From Candidatus Woesearchaeota archaeon (GTDB lineage: Archaea; Nanobdellota; Nanobdellia; SCGC-AAA011-G17; UBA489), in contig JAERTB010000011.1 of the NCBI GenBank assembly GCA_016845225.1, positions 1 through 48,863 on the forward strand: a DNA stretch of 48,863 bases, written 5' to 3'. This document shows positions 15,383 through 24,519 of this stretch, in pieces. Each line of letters opens with the position of its first letter. Position 1 is the stretch's first letter. The notes beneath the pieces are model-generated. The model was given only the letters and a program-made list of their open reading frames with translations. It did no database searches and had not been told where the DNA came from. The position numbers were made by a program, and so were the translations under genes.

Positions 15383-17392
15383 CTAATCAAACATGCCAAA
15401 CATATTGCCAGTAGGTTCATCATCATCTTTTTTCTTCTTTTTCTCAGATTCAGCCTCATTAGCTCTATCTAAGTTAGAAACCCTATTCTGGTATTGAGAA
15501 GTTTCGCTATAAGACCTCACTTCATCATCTCTGGTCCATTCTTTTTTCACACCACTAAACACATTATTTACCATTAAACTTTCATTAGAAGTCTTCTTTT
15601 TCTTTCTAAATATCTTTGAAAACAAACCTGCTTTCTTAATAGGATTTACTCTGGGTCTTTCTTTAAATCCTTTGGCTCTTTCCATATAAGCCTTGTATTT
15701 TTTAACATGATCTTCTTCACTAGTAACTCTACTCATTGAAGCCCCACCATATTCTCCTTGTTTTCCCTTAGGAACTATATTTCCAGAGTGCATAGTTTTC
15801 CTTATCCTTCTTTTCAATCTCTTCTTACTTCCTTTCCAAATCATCCACAACATAATAATTACCCAGACTATTGCAACATAAATTAACCAACCATAACTCA
15901 TCTTTTTCACACCAATAATTTCAACAGCTTCAAATGAATTTTCATTAACTACAACATCATAAGTTCCAGTAACCATTCCGATTCCCAAATCAATTCTTTC
16001 TTCTTGACCAACACCTAAATTAATTTCATCAGAAACACTAGAAGTCTTAGCCATACTTTCTAATTCAATTTGTAATGGTCCTTCATAAGGAATATTTCCC
16101 ACATTTTTAACTACTAAAGTTTGCCCATATAAACTATAATCTAACTTCAATACTTGTCCAACAACAAATATTTTTTCACCTTCAACATTGCCATAGTAAC
16201 CTCTAATGAAATAATTGCCAGGTTCAACATCTCCATCTAATGTAATTGTAAACTGTTCACCTGAATTTTGGACACTATCAAAGAAAACATCTTCATCTTC
16301 ATCTTCAACTTTAATTGTAACAGAATCTTCAATAACTTCTCCAGCCTGATCTTTCAAAAAAGCTTTAACTTCCATACTCTCGCCAGGGTTAATTGCTTCT
16401 TTTACTCCTGCAATTGTTATTTTAGAAGGAATTGCATCAACAATTATTGAAAAAGTATAAATTCCAAAATTACCAAATTCATCCTCTATTCTAACATTAA
16501 TGTCCTGTTTTCCACTAGTAATGGTATTCAATAAATAAAAATCCAAATCAAAATTACCATTTCTCAAATCTTCTTCATACTTTTCTTCACCCATGCTAAC
16601 ATAAACAATTCCTTTTTTCAATTTTCCACCAAGCACACTAGCAGTCCCCTCCATTTTTACTTTCTCTTTGGGTAAATAATGTACTTTTGCAGTATGTGCA
16701 TTAACTTCAATTTTATTAATTAATACAAATGAACCAGCATTAATCAAAATAGAATTTCCAAAACCATTTCTAATCTCAACAGTTACTAAATATTCCCCTC
16801 CAGGAACATCTTTTGTATCAATTTCAAAAACTACTTTTCCATCTTTAACATCAACAGAATCAGAAAAATAAACTCCGTCATCTTTTTTCAAAGTAACTAT
16901 TGCAAAACCTTCGACAGGAGTTCCATCTTGTTTAAAACTTTCACCACTTATCTTAACTTCTTCCCCTGCTTGAATATTTTCTTTATTTATTCCTACAGTT
17001 CCAGTTAATGCAGTTGTAACAACAAAGTTACTTGAACTTTTACTTTCTAATACATTTTCAAAATCACTTAAACTAACATCAACATTACAATTTCCTTCAT
17101 TAACAGAAACAATTGCAAATTCCTCAGTAAAGTCTTTCTTTTCGCCAGCTTTCAAACTAACACTTCTAACCATTAATACATCTTTTTGAGCACCACAAAC
17201 CAACTCAAATTTTAACAATCCTAAAACATCTCCAGTTCTAAGGGCATAACCACTAATAGTAATATCGTCACCAATATTAACTGCACTTTGATCCGGACCA
17301 TTTACAATAATCTCAGCATTAACAAAACCAACACTAATTAATAAGAAAATTCCTACAAAAAGTCCAAAAACTCCTCTCTTTATCCTTCCCAT
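15383..17392 (-). CDS. Large secreted Ig-like-repeat protein with C-terminal membrane anchor and cytoplasmic tail
   Basis: A 669-aa protein. Residues 1-26 are a signal peptide cleaved near FVNA. Residues about 30-490 are extracellular beta-rich repeats of Ig/bacterial-macroglobulin-like type: phrases such as INAGSFVLI, AGEEVKISG and NPGESMEVKAF recur about every 90 residues. One membrane helix lies at about 499-521 (WLIYVAIVWVIIMLWMIW), followed by a cytoplasmic tail of about 145 residues that is first very basic, then acidic near the end (KKKKKDDDE). It may be a cell-surface structural or adhesion protein. No enzymatic motif is visible. It is single; a TATA-like AATATAAAGAAT precedes the ATG. 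Confidence 0.75.
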   Translation of the reverse strand: MGRIKRGVFGLFVGIFLLISVGFVNAEIIVNGPDQSAVNIGDDITISGYALRTGDVLGLLKFELVCGAQKDVLMVRSVSLKAGEKKDFTEEFAIVSVNEGNCNVDVSLSDFENVLESKSSSNFVVTTALTGTVGINKENIQAGEEVKISGESFKQDGTPVEGFAIVTLKKDDGVYFSDSVDVKDGKVVFEIDTKDVPGGEYLVTVEIRNGFGNSILINAGSFVLINKIEVNAHTAKVHYLPKEKVKMEGTASVLGGKLKKGIVYVSMGEEKYEEDLRNGNFDLDFYLLNTITSGKQDINVRIEDEFGNFGIYTFSIIVDAIPSKITIAGVKEAINPGESMEVKAFLKDQAGEVIEDSVTIKVEDEDEDVFFDSVQNSGEQFTITLDGDVEPGNYFIRGYYGNVEGEKIFVVGQVLKLDYSLYGQTLVVKNVGNIPYEGPLQIELESMAKTSSVSDEINLGVGQEERIDLGIGMVTGTYDVVVNENSFEAVEIIGVKKMSYGWLIYVAIVWVIIMLWMIWKGSKKRLKRRIRKTMHSGNIVPKGKQGEYGGASMSRVTSEEDHVKKYKAYMERAKGFKERPRVNPIKKAGLFSKIFRKKKKTSNESLMVNNVFSGVKKEWTRDDEVRSYSETSQYQNRVSNLDRANEAESEKKKKKDDDEPTGNMFGMFD

Positions 17393-17427
17393 AGTGAAAA
17401 TAGGTAAATTATTCTTTATATTATTTG

Positions 17428-17637
17428 CTAAAAAGGAAGTATTCCTAATCTATAAAGAGAATATCCAATCCATACTAAAAATGCAAAATAAAAGAAAGCC
17501 CACAATTTAGTAATCGGCAAATATTTTGACATTGTTTTAAATTTGGCCCTATAGCCTTTCTTCTTAAACCAAGCTATATAATTACAAATTAAACTATCTA
17601 ACATGAATAAAAACCAAATAATCGCCTCAATTTCCAT
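17428..17637 (-). CDS. Small two-helix membrane protein
   Basis: A 69-aa protein with two hydrophobic segments (about residues 4-22 and 44-64) and a very basic loop between them (WFKKKGYRAKFKTMSK), so both ends probably face outside or into the membrane edge. No family recognised. It lies 35 bp upstream of the large secreted protein on the same strand and could be co-transcribed with it. Confidence 0.6.
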   Translation of the reverse strand: MEIEAIIWFLFMLDSLICNYIAWFKKKGYRAKFKTMSKYLPITKLWAFFYFAFLVWIGYSLYRLGILPF

Positions 17638-17659
17638 ATTAAAAATAAGTAAAGCTCAT

Positions 17660-17749
17660 TTATATTCTTTTTCTTTTTTCAGCAATTTTAGAAAAAAGTC
17701 CAACAATTAAACAAGAAATTAATATTATTGCTATTCCTTTAATTAACAT
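17660..17749 (-). CDS. 29-aa single-helix membrane peptide
   Basis: A very short gene with a strong ribosome binding site (GAGGTGA, 5 nt before the ATG at 17749). It encodes one hydrophobic helix (MLIKGIAIILISCLIVGLF) and a basic tail (KRKRI). It starts 32 nt after the stop of the FKBP gene on the same strand. The good translation signal and the clean helix-plus-basic-end design argue for a real gene; function is unknown. Confidence 0.55.
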   Translation of the reverse strand: MLIKGIAIILISCLIVGLFSKIAEKRKRI

Positions 17750-17781
17750 TTTTTCACCTCAAAAAAATAAAATAAAGAGAT

Positions 17782-18363
17782 TTATTCAATCTCAATTATT
17801 TCAATTTCAAAATTTAAATCATTACCAGCAAGTGGATGATTTAGATCCAATACAAGAATTTCTTCTCTAATTTCTAATATTGTTACAATTCCCATGCCTG
17901 ATGGACTTTGTAATAACATTTTAGCACCTACTTCTGGTTCAGCACCTTCTGGAAGTCTTTCTTTTGGATATTCAGCCTTTAATTCTGGATTATATTCTCC
18001 ATATGCTTCATCTGAAGGAATTGATAATGTTTCTTTATCTCCTTTCTTCAAACCAAGTAATCTAGTTTCAAATCCTTTAATTATGCTTCCATCTCCAATT
18101 GTAAATTCCAATGGATCTTTTCCTTCTGAAGAATCAAATACGCTACCATCTTCTAAAGTTCCAATATAGTGAATCTTTACAATGCTCCCATCTCCAATAA
18201 CTGCTGCATCATTCATAATAATGAATAAAGCAACTAGTACGAAAGCTGCAAGAGTTAAAATTCCCTTATTGTTACTCTTCTTAGTAGTTTTAGAAACCTT
18301 CTTAGAAGTTTTTTTTGTTACCGCTTTTTTAACAGTTTTTTTCTTTGTTGTTTTTTTTACCAT
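17782..18363 (-). CDS. Membrane-anchored SlyD-type FKBP peptidyl-prolyl isomerase
   Basis: A 193-aa protein. The first 33 residues are almost all Lys, Thr and Ser (cytoplasmic), then one helix (about 34-50, ILTLAAFVLVALFIIM) anchors it, then the FKBP domain faces outside. The domain shows IHYIGTLEDGSVFDSS, KGFETRLLGLKKGD, an insert-in-flap segment (about 125-170), and NHPLAG, which is the SlyD/archaeal-type signature. Such enzymes speed proline isomerisation and act as chaperones; the outward topology suggests work on secreted proteins. A GGTGA lies just before the ATG. It is followed by a 29-aa membrane peptide. Confidence 0.9.
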   Translation of the reverse strand: MVKKTTKKKTVKKAVTKKTSKKVSKTTKKSNNKGILTLAAFVLVALFIIMNDAAVIGDGSIVKIHYIGTLEDGSVFDSSEGKDPLEFTIGDGSIIKGFETRLLGLKKGDKETLSIPSDEAYGEYNPELKAEYPKERLPEGAEPEVGAKMLLQSPSGMGIVTILEIREEILVLDLNHPLAGNDLNFEIEIIEIE

Positions 18364-18425
18364 GTAAAAATCACCTATTCAACAAATCTTTCTCTAACTT
18401 ATAAATATAACTATACTAAAACTAC

Positions 18426-19007
18426 TTACTTTTCAAGCAAAATAAACTTTTTATTCCCTTTTTGATGACTGGTTCCTTCATCCACAACAGTCTCAACTTT
18501 AAATCCTACAAATTTAAAGCATTTAACCCATAATTCAAATTCACCTTTAGATTGAGGATAGAACTGAATTACTCCCTTTCCATTAGTTTTCAAAACTCTG
18601 AACATTTCAGCAGCAACTGTTTTATAATTTTCAACCACTTCATCAGCATTATTTCCACTAATCCATTGCATAGCAGAAATTGAAATTAAACCATCAAAAC
18701 ATTCATCGGCATAATCTAACTCTAACATACTTCCCAACTTAACCTCAAAACCTTTTGACTTAGCAATCTTAACCATTTCCTCAGCCAAATCAACACCAAA
18801 AACCTCAAATCCATTCTCTTTCAAAACCTCTAAAGAAAAACCAGTCCCACAACCAACATCCAAAACTTTTCCACCATCCAATCCCAACAATTCAATAGCA
18901 CGAGAAGTAACTTCAAATTGAACCTTTTTCATACCAGAAGAACTCTCATACTTCAAAGCTTCTTCTTTTCCATAATATTTGTTAGCATCTATTCCAAGAA
19001 CATCCAT
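18426..19007 (-). CDS. Bud23-like rRNA (guanine-N7) methyltransferase
   Basis: A 193-aa class I methyltransferase. Motif I is VLDVGCGTGFSLEVL; SISAMQWI and IQFYPQSKGEFELW strongly resemble the SISAVQWL and QLYPE segments of eukaryotic Bud23, which with Trm112 methylates a guanine of the small-subunit rRNA. The C-terminal part (VVDEGTSHQKGNKKFILL) also follows that pattern. The N-terminal YGKEEALKYESSS is typical too. No Trm112-like zinc ribbon is adjacent. Divergent from pheS across a 67-bp gap. Confidence 0.78.
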   Translation of the reverse strand: MDVLGIDANKYYGKEEALKYESSSGMKKVQFEVTSRAIELLGLDGGKVLDVGCGTGFSLEVLKENGFEVFGVDLAEEMVKIAKSKGFEVKLGSMLELDYADECFDGLISISAMQWISGNNADEVVENYKTVAAEMFRVLKTNGKGVIQFYPQSKGEFELWVKCFKFVGFKVETVVDEGTSHQKGNKKFILLEK

Positions 19008-19074
19008 TTTAATTCAAATTCTCCATAAAAATCCACAAAATAAACTTTATAAATATACACATTAACTCAACACT

Positions 19075-20565
19075 ATGAAAAAATTGAATGAGGTGTTAGA
19101 ATCTCTCCACCCATTAGAAAGAAGTGTTCTAAAACATTTAACTGATAACCTAACAGCAACAGAACTAGCTTCGCTATCAAACCTGAAAGAAGTGGAAGTT
19201 ATGCGTGCATTACAATGGTTGGAACAAAAAGGCGTTCTTGAACTTAATCAAACTAAAATGGAAACAATAGAAATTGGTGAAAACGGTAAAAACTATTTAG
19301 AAAATGGCTTCCCCGAAAAAAGATTTCTAAATTCCATAAAATCTAAATCTCAATCAATGAATAAAATAAAAGATTTAGCCTGTTTAGATAATAATGAATT
19401 TTCAATTTCATTAGGATTATTAAAAAGAAATAATTGCATTAAACTAGGAAAAGAAGCAGAAATAACTAAAGAGGGTTTAACTCTACTAAAGAATACAAAA
19501 AATGAAGAGTTTCTTAAACAATTACCAATGTCTTCATCAAATTTAACAAAAGAACAAAAAGAAATTCAAAAAGAATTATCAAAAAGAAAAGACATCACTA
19601 AAAAAGATATTAGAAAGATATTCACAGTAAAACTTCTAAAATTCGGAAAAGAAATTCTAAACTCTAAAATTGATTTAGATTTAATTGATACTTTAACTCC
19701 TGAAATAATTAAAACAGGCAAATGGAAAAATAAGAAATTCAGAAGATATACACTAGATGCTTCTGTTGGAGAAACTTACACGGCAAAAAGACATATGGTT
19801 GCTCAAGCAAGAAATTACATCAGGCAAGTTTGGTTAGACATGGGATTCAAAGAGATGAGTGGGCCAATGGTTGAATCATCATTCTGGAACTTTGATGCAT
19901 TATTTACCCCTCAAGATCATCCTGCAAGAGATATGCAAGACACTTTTTTCATAGAGGGTGCAAAGAAATCTCCAGATAAAAAACTATTATCAAAAATAAA
20001 AAAACAACACGAAACTAAATGGAATTATAAGTGGGAAGAAAAACCCTCAAAAGAATTAGTGCTAAGAACACATACAACTTCAACTACAGCAAGAACATTA
20101 GCAAACCTAAAAGAATCAGATTTTCCAGCAAAATTCTTCTCAGTTAATAGAGTGTTTAGAAATGAAGCATTAGATTGGTCTCATTTATTTGAATTAAACC
20201 AAGTAGAAGGAATAGTAGTTGATCCAAATGCAACATTCCAAGATTTAATTGGATATCTTAAACAATTCTACCAAAAAATTGGTTACGACAAAATAAGAAT
20301 CAGGCCAGGTTATTTCCCTTACGTAGAACCTGGATTAGAAATTGATGCATTTCATCCAAAGAAAAAGAAATGGGTTGAATTAGGTGGTGCAGGAATCTTA
20401 AGACCTGAAGTAGTAATACCTTTACTAGGAAAAGACATTCCAGTTTTAGCGTGGGGTCAAGGATTAGAAAGAGGAATATCAGAATATTATAATATAACAG
20501 ATATTAGAGAGTTATACAAAAATGATCTTAAACAATTAAGAAACTCAAAGGTATGGTTAAAATAA
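19075..20565 (+). CDS. pheS: Phenylalanyl-tRNA synthetase alpha subunit (archaeal type)
   Basis: A 496-aa subunit. The N-terminal 170 residues hold winged-helix DNA-binding-fold repeats (SLSNLKEVEVMRALQWLEQKG and others) typical of archaeal/eukaryotic PheRS alpha, and the C-terminal part is the class II catalytic core: FKEMSGPMVESSFWNFDALF, THTTSTTARTL and GLERGISEYY. The enzyme charges tRNA-Phe. The ATG is 19-30 nt after CTTTATAAATAT, so translation is leaderless. One base separates it from pheT, so they form an operon. Confidence 0.95.
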   Translation: MKKLNEVLESLHPLERSVLKHLTDNLTATELASLSNLKEVEVMRALQWLEQKGVLELNQTKMETIEIGENGKNYLENGFPEKRFLNSIKSKSQSMNKIKDLACLDNNEFSISLGLLKRNNCIKLGKEAEITKEGLTLLKNTKNEEFLKQLPMSSSNLTKEQKEIQKELSKRKDITKKDIRKIFTVKLLKFGKEILNSKIDLDLIDTLTPEIIKTGKWKNKKFRRYTLDASVGETYTAKRHMVAQARNYIRQVWLDMGFKEMSGPMVESSFWNFDALFTPQDHPARDMQDTFFIEGAKKSPDKKLLSKIKKQHETKWNYKWEEKPSKELVLRTHTTSTTARTLANLKESDFPAKFFSVNRVFRNEALDWSHLFELNQVEGIVVDPNATFQDLIGYLKQFYQKIGYDKIRIRPGYFPYVEPGLEIDAFHPKKKKWVELGGAGILRPEVVIPLLGKDIPVLAWGQGLERGISEYYNITDIRELYKNDLKQLRNSKVWLK

Positions 20566-20566
20566 A

Positions 20567-22177
20567 ATGCCAAAAATAACATTAAACAAAAAAGAAACAT
20601 TGAAACTAGTTGGGAAAAACATTTCAGACAAACAATTAGAAGAATACATTCCATTACTAGGCACAGATTTAGAAAAAGTAACTAAAACTGAAATCGAAGT
20701 AGAAATTTTTCCAAACAGGCCAGATATGTTATCAGAAGAAGGATTTGCAAGAGCACTTTCTTCATTTATGGGAATTAAAACAGGCTTAAAACCATACAAA
20801 GTAAATAAATCTAATTACAAATACAAAGTAGATTCCAAAGTAAAATCAATCAGACCTTACTGTGGTGCAGCAATAGTAAAAGGAGTAAAATTCACACAAG
20901 ATTCATTAACCGGATTCATGAATTTACAAGATAAGTTACACACAACTCACGGAAGAAATAGAGCCAAGGTTGCTATGGGCGCTCATGATTTAACGAATGT
21001 TTCATTCCCAATAAAATATACTACTAAACCAAGAAGTTTCAAATTTCATGCATTGGGAGACTCTACAGAAGAGACTATTTCAAGAATATTAGAAGAAAAT
21101 CCAAAAGGTTCAGCATATGCACACATATTAGATAAAAAAGAAGTGCCGATTTGGATTGACGCTAAAGGTCAAGTTCTTAGCTTACCTCCAATTATCAATT
21201 CAGAACAAACAAAATTAACAATAAATTCTAAAGATATTCTATTAGATGTTACTGGAAGTTCTCAAGAATCAGTAGATCAAGCATTAAACATCTTAGTTAC
21301 CGCCTTAGCAGATCGCGGTGGAAAAATTTACTCAATAAATAACCAACCTAAACTAAAACCTCACAAACTAAATGTAAATATTAACAAAGTAAACAACTTA
21401 TTAGGTTTAGACTTAAAGAAAAAAGAAATTTCAAAACTTTTAGCAAAAATGGGATTAAAATATTCTCCCTCAACTTCAAGTGTAGAATACCCTGCATATA
21501 GAACAGACATTCTAAGTGAAGTAGATATTGTTGAAGAAGTTGCAACAGCATATGGTTACAATAATTTTTCTTCAAGTATTCCAAATATTTCAACAATAGC
21601 TCAAGAAGATCCTTTTGAAAAATTCAAAAACATAATTGCAAATATTTGTACAGGTTTAGGGTTACAAGAAGTTTCAAGTTATCATTTATCTAACTTAGAA
21701 GATGAAACAACTAAAATGAAACTAGACTTAAAACCAATCAAAATAAAAAATTCTATTAGTTCAGAGTATAATGTATTAAGACCAACAATTACACCTTCAT
21801 TACTAAATGTTCTAAAAATTAACAGGCATAATGAATATCCTCAAAACATTTTCGAAATGGGGAATGTATTCTTAAAAAAAGGAAATGATATTGAGGAACC
21901 AACAAGAATCGGACTTGCATTATGTCATTCAAGAGCGGATTACACTGAAGCAAAAAAAGCCTTAGATTCTATTCTTTCTTCATTAGGATTAACTGCTAAA
22001 TATGAAGCAACTGATCATCCTTCTTTCATACCTGGAAGAGTAGCAAGAGTTTCCATAAAGAACAAAAATATAGCTTACGTTGGTGAACTTCACCCAGAAG
22101 TATTAAACAACTTTGACATTGATACCCCCACTACAACAGTAGAACTTAATTTAACAGAAATATTTAATTTGATTTAA
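20567..22177 (+). CDS. pheT: Phenylalanyl-tRNA synthetase beta subunit (archaeal type)
   Basis: A 536-aa subunit, the short archaeal/eukaryotic form without the extra N-terminal tRNA-binding and C-terminal anticodon domains of bacterial PheT (about 800 aa). A B3/B4 editing-type region covers about residues 90-260, B5 about 270-340 and a catalytic-like core the rest. The phrase EVEIFPNRPDMLSEEGFARAL near residue 47 is conserved in the family. It follows pheS by one base and overlaps the convergent 116-aa gene by 4 nt. Confidence 0.95.
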   Translation: MPKITLNKKETLKLVGKNISDKQLEEYIPLLGTDLEKVTKTEIEVEIFPNRPDMLSEEGFARALSSFMGIKTGLKPYKVNKSNYKYKVDSKVKSIRPYCGAAIVKGVKFTQDSLTGFMNLQDKLHTTHGRNRAKVAMGAHDLTNVSFPIKYTTKPRSFKFHALGDSTEETISRILEENPKGSAYAHILDKKEVPIWIDAKGQVLSLPPIINSEQTKLTINSKDILLDVTGSSQESVDQALNILVTALADRGGKIYSINNQPKLKPHKLNVNINKVNNLLGLDLKKKEISKLLAKMGLKYSPSTSSVEYPAYRTDILSEVDIVEEVATAYGYNNFSSSIPNISTIAQEDPFEKFKNIIANICTGLGLQEVSSYHLSNLEDETTKMKLDLKPIKIKNSISSEYNVLRPTITPSLLNVLKINRHNEYPQNIFEMGNVFLKKGNDIEEPTRIGLALCHSRADYTEAKKALDSILSSLGLTAKYEATDHPSFIPGRVARVSIKNKNIAYVGELHPEVLNNFDIDTPTTTVELNLTEIFNLI

Positions 22178-22524
22178 AGCAAACTACCATATACTCTTTG
22201 ATCTTTTTCACCATAAGAATAAAATCCTTTTACATCTGCATTAAAACAGGCATCAGAACCTAAAAATTCTTTCAAACTTTTAGCTTCTTCCCTAAGAATT
22301 GAATAAATATTTTCATTGAACGCATATTTTGGTATATTGTTTGCTTTAATCAATAATTCTTCATTTTTTGTTAAAATTTCTAAATAAGCGATTTCTTTTC
22401 CATTTTTCATACATCTTTGATAGTTCAAGATTAAATCAGAAGCTGTCCTAAGTTTAGTTTTTAGAGTACTAGAAACGATCAAATTTCTATTTTCTCTATC
22501 AATTGAATGGGTTAAATAAGACAT
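22174..22524 (-). CDS. Hypothetical protein
   Basis: A 116-aa soluble, mainly helical protein (for example YLEILTKNEELLIKAN). No recognised family or motif. Convergent with pheT with a 4-nt 3' overlap, followed on the same strand by another unknown small gene 34 bp upstream. Confidence 0.55.
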   Translation of the reverse strand: MSYLTHSIDRENRNLIVSSTLKTKLRTASDLILNYQRCMKNGKEIAYLEILTKNEELLIKANNIPKYAFNENIYSILREEAKSLKEFLGSDACFNADVKGFYSYGEKDQRVYGSLL

Positions 22525-22558
22525 CTAAACACGAAAAAATAAGCATATATAAGATTTC

Positions 22559-22804
22559 CTAATTCAAATAATCCTTAGCAACCTGTACCACAATATTAAT
22601 TAATTTAGCAGTGCATAACCCATGGTAGACACCATTAGCAACCGCATATGCCTTAAACTTTGAAGTTTCTTTTAATTCATCAGAAAAATCATCAAATCTT
22701 TTAGCAAATTTATATCCTCCATAGATAGGAATAATATCCTTAGAATTATACAACTTTTCCTCTAAGTTTTCATCCTCTCCACGCTTAAAAAAGTCATCAA
22801 TCAT
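22559..22804 (-). CDS. Hypothetical protein
   Basis: An 81-aa soluble protein beginning MIDDFFKRGEDEN. The ATG at 22804 is preferred over a TTG at 22816 because the promoter inverted repeat (22817-22836) lies just upstream and would be too close otherwise. The C-terminal half (FKAYAVANGVYHGLCTAKLI) is more hydrophobic. No family recognised. Divergent from the chorismate mutase gene. Confidence 0.55.
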   Translation of the reverse strand: MIDDFFKRGEDENLEEKLYNSKDIIPIYGGYKFAKRFDDFSDELKETSKFKAYAVANGVYHGLCTAKLINIVVQVAKDYLN

Positions 22805-22816
22805 AGCAATTTTCAA

Positions 22817-22836
22817 CTTAATTCACTATAATTAAG
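22817..22836. promoter_or_regulatory. Inverted repeat CTTAATT-6-AATTAAG over the TATA region
   Basis: A perfect 7+7 bp inverted repeat with a 6-nt spacer, 13-32 nt upstream of the ATG at 22804 on the minus strand and overlapping its TATA-like TAATTATAG. It may be an operator. In so AT-rich a genome chance occurrence is possible. Confidence 0.35.
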
Positions 22837-22878
22837 CTTTTGGGTACCTTTTTAAATAAATTATTCAAAATTTCAATT

Positions 22879-23118
22879 ATGAAAGAAATAATTAAATTAA
22901 GAAAAAAAGTAGATAAAATAGACTTAAAACTTCTAAAAACCCTCTCAAAAAGGAATAGCCTAGCCTCGAAAATAAAGAAAATAAAGAAAGAAAATAAAAT
23001 CAAATTAGAAGACAAAACCAGAGAAAAAATCATACTAAAAAATCTAAAATCCAAGAAATTAATATCAAACAAAACACTAGAAAATATTTACAAAGAAATA
23101 TTCAAACAATCAAAATGA
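22879..23118 (+). CDS. Chorismate mutase (AroQ type), stand-alone
   Basis: A 79-aa all-helical protein matching the AroQ chorismate mutase fold: helix 1 LRKKVDKIDLKLLKTLSKR with the Arg and Asp positions of the active site, LASKIKKIK next, then a C-terminal helix ending NIYKEIFKQS. It converts chorismate to prephenate. The ATG at 22879 is preferred because a TATA element (TTTTTAAATAAATT, 22849-22862) lies about 20-30 nt upstream. It overlaps the U32-peptidase gene by 4 nt. No other aromatic amino acid gene is near, so prephenate may be made for the U32 partner. Confidence 0.85.
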   Translation: MKEIIKLRKKVDKIDLKLLKTLSKRNSLASKIKKIKKENKIKLEDKTREKIILKNLKSKKLISNKTLENIYKEIFKQSK

Positions 23119-24443
23119 AAACAGAATTATTAGCACCAGTAGGAGATTGGGAAACCATGCAAGCAGCAATAGATGCTGGTGCAGATGCAGTATATTTTGG
23201 AATAAAATGGATTAACATGCGTTCTTCTTCAGCAAGAAACTTTGACATAGAAGAATTACCAAAAGTTATGGAAAAACTACATAAAAATAATGTCAAAGGA
23301 TTTATCGCACTAAACACTCTAATTTATGATCACGAATTAAAAAAAGCAGAAGATATAATCGATGCAGCAAAAAAAGCAAAAGTTGATGCAGTTATTGCAG
23401 CAGACACAGCAATTTTACAATTATGCAATGATAAAGATGTTGAAGTTCATATTTCAACTCAAGAATCAGTTTCAAATTATCAAGCAGTTAAATTTTTCTC
23501 AAACTTTTCACCCAGAATAGTTTTAGCAAGAGAGTGTACTTTAGAACAAATCAAAGAAATAAAGAAAAAAATAAAACAAGATAAACTAAACTATAAAGGA
23601 AGAGAAATTGAATTAGAAACTTTTATTCATGGTTCTTTATGTGTGGCATACTCTGGAAGATGTTTCATGTCTCAACACCATAACAGATTATCAGCAAACA
23701 GAGGACAATGTTTGCAAGAATGCAGAAAAAAATACAAAATCACAGATTTAGAAGATCCAAGAAGAGAATTTCATATAGAAGACAATTATATTCTTTCGCC
23801 AAAAGATCTTTGCACATTACCAATTTTAGATAAACTAGTCGATGCAGGAATAGATGTTTTAAAAATAGAGGGAAGGGCAAAGGGTCCAGAATATATTTAC
23901 ACAGTAACAAAAGCGTACAGAACCGCATTAGATTTAATTAACAACAATGAATTTACACAAGAAAAAGCAGTAACATTAACAGAAGAACTAAAAAAAGTTT
24001 TCAGCAGAGGATTTACAACTAATTTTTACTTGGGAACACCAACTAATGATTCATGGACTAAATTCTACGGCTCATCAGCAACTGAGAAAAAAGTAAAATT
24101 GGGACAAGTAGATAATTATTACACAAAAACAAACATTGTTTCTTTCAAAATTGAACAAAACGAATTAAACGAAGGTGATGAAGTATGTTTTACTGGACCC
24201 ACAACTGGTTTTTACAAAACCAAGGTTAATGAACTATGGGTTAATGAAAAACCTTCAAAAACAGCTAAAAAGGGTGACGAAGTTACATTCAAAACAGAAA
24301 AGAGATTAAGGATTTCTGATACTGCTTTCAAGATTGAAAAAAGAGATGTAAATAAAGAAGAAAAAGAAATCAGAGAGAGATGTGAAAATATTGACATCCA
24401 TAAACCTTTCAAATTCTTAAAAAAAGACAAAGGTATGAAGTAA
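23115..24443 (+). CDS. U32-family peptidase-like protein (TrhP-type tRNA hydroxylase candidate)
   Basis: A 442-aa U32 protein. It begins ELLAPVGDWETMQAAIDAGA, and holds the diagnostic cysteine region ETFIHGSLCVAYSGRCFMS followed by GQCLQECRKKY, whose four Cys are the Fe-S ligands proposed for the family. A C-terminal beta-barrel (about 330-420) is present as in YegQ. Bacterial TrhP (YegQ) makes 5-hydroxyuridine at position 34 of tRNA and needs prephenate for it. Here the gene overlaps a chorismate mutase, the producer of prephenate, by 4 nt, which supports a tRNA-hydroxylation role more than peptidase activity. That role is inference. Confidence 0.88.
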   Translation: MKTELLAPVGDWETMQAAIDAGADAVYFGIKWINMRSSSARNFDIEELPKVMEKLHKNNVKGFIALNTLIYDHELKKAEDIIDAAKKAKVDAVIAADTAILQLCNDKDVEVHISTQESVSNYQAVKFFSNFSPRIVLARECTLEQIKEIKKKIKQDKLNYKGREIELETFIHGSLCVAYSGRCFMSQHHNRLSANRGQCLQECRKKYKITDLEDPRREFHIEDNYILSPKDLCTLPILDKLVDAGIDVLKIEGRAKGPEYIYTVTKAYRTALDLINNNEFTQEKAVTLTEELKKVFSRGFTTNFYLGTPTNDSWTKFYGSSATEKKVKLGQVDNYYTKTNIVSFKIEQNELNEGDEVCFTGPTTGFYKTKVNELWVNEKPSKTAKKGDEVTFKTEKRLRISDTAFKIEKRDVNKEEKEIRERCENIDIHKPFKFLKKDKGMK

Positions 24444-24519
24444 TTTATAAAAAAACTCAAATATAACAATAAAACTAAACAAATTTATTTAAAGCAAATT
24501 CTCAAAGTTCTAACACGCA

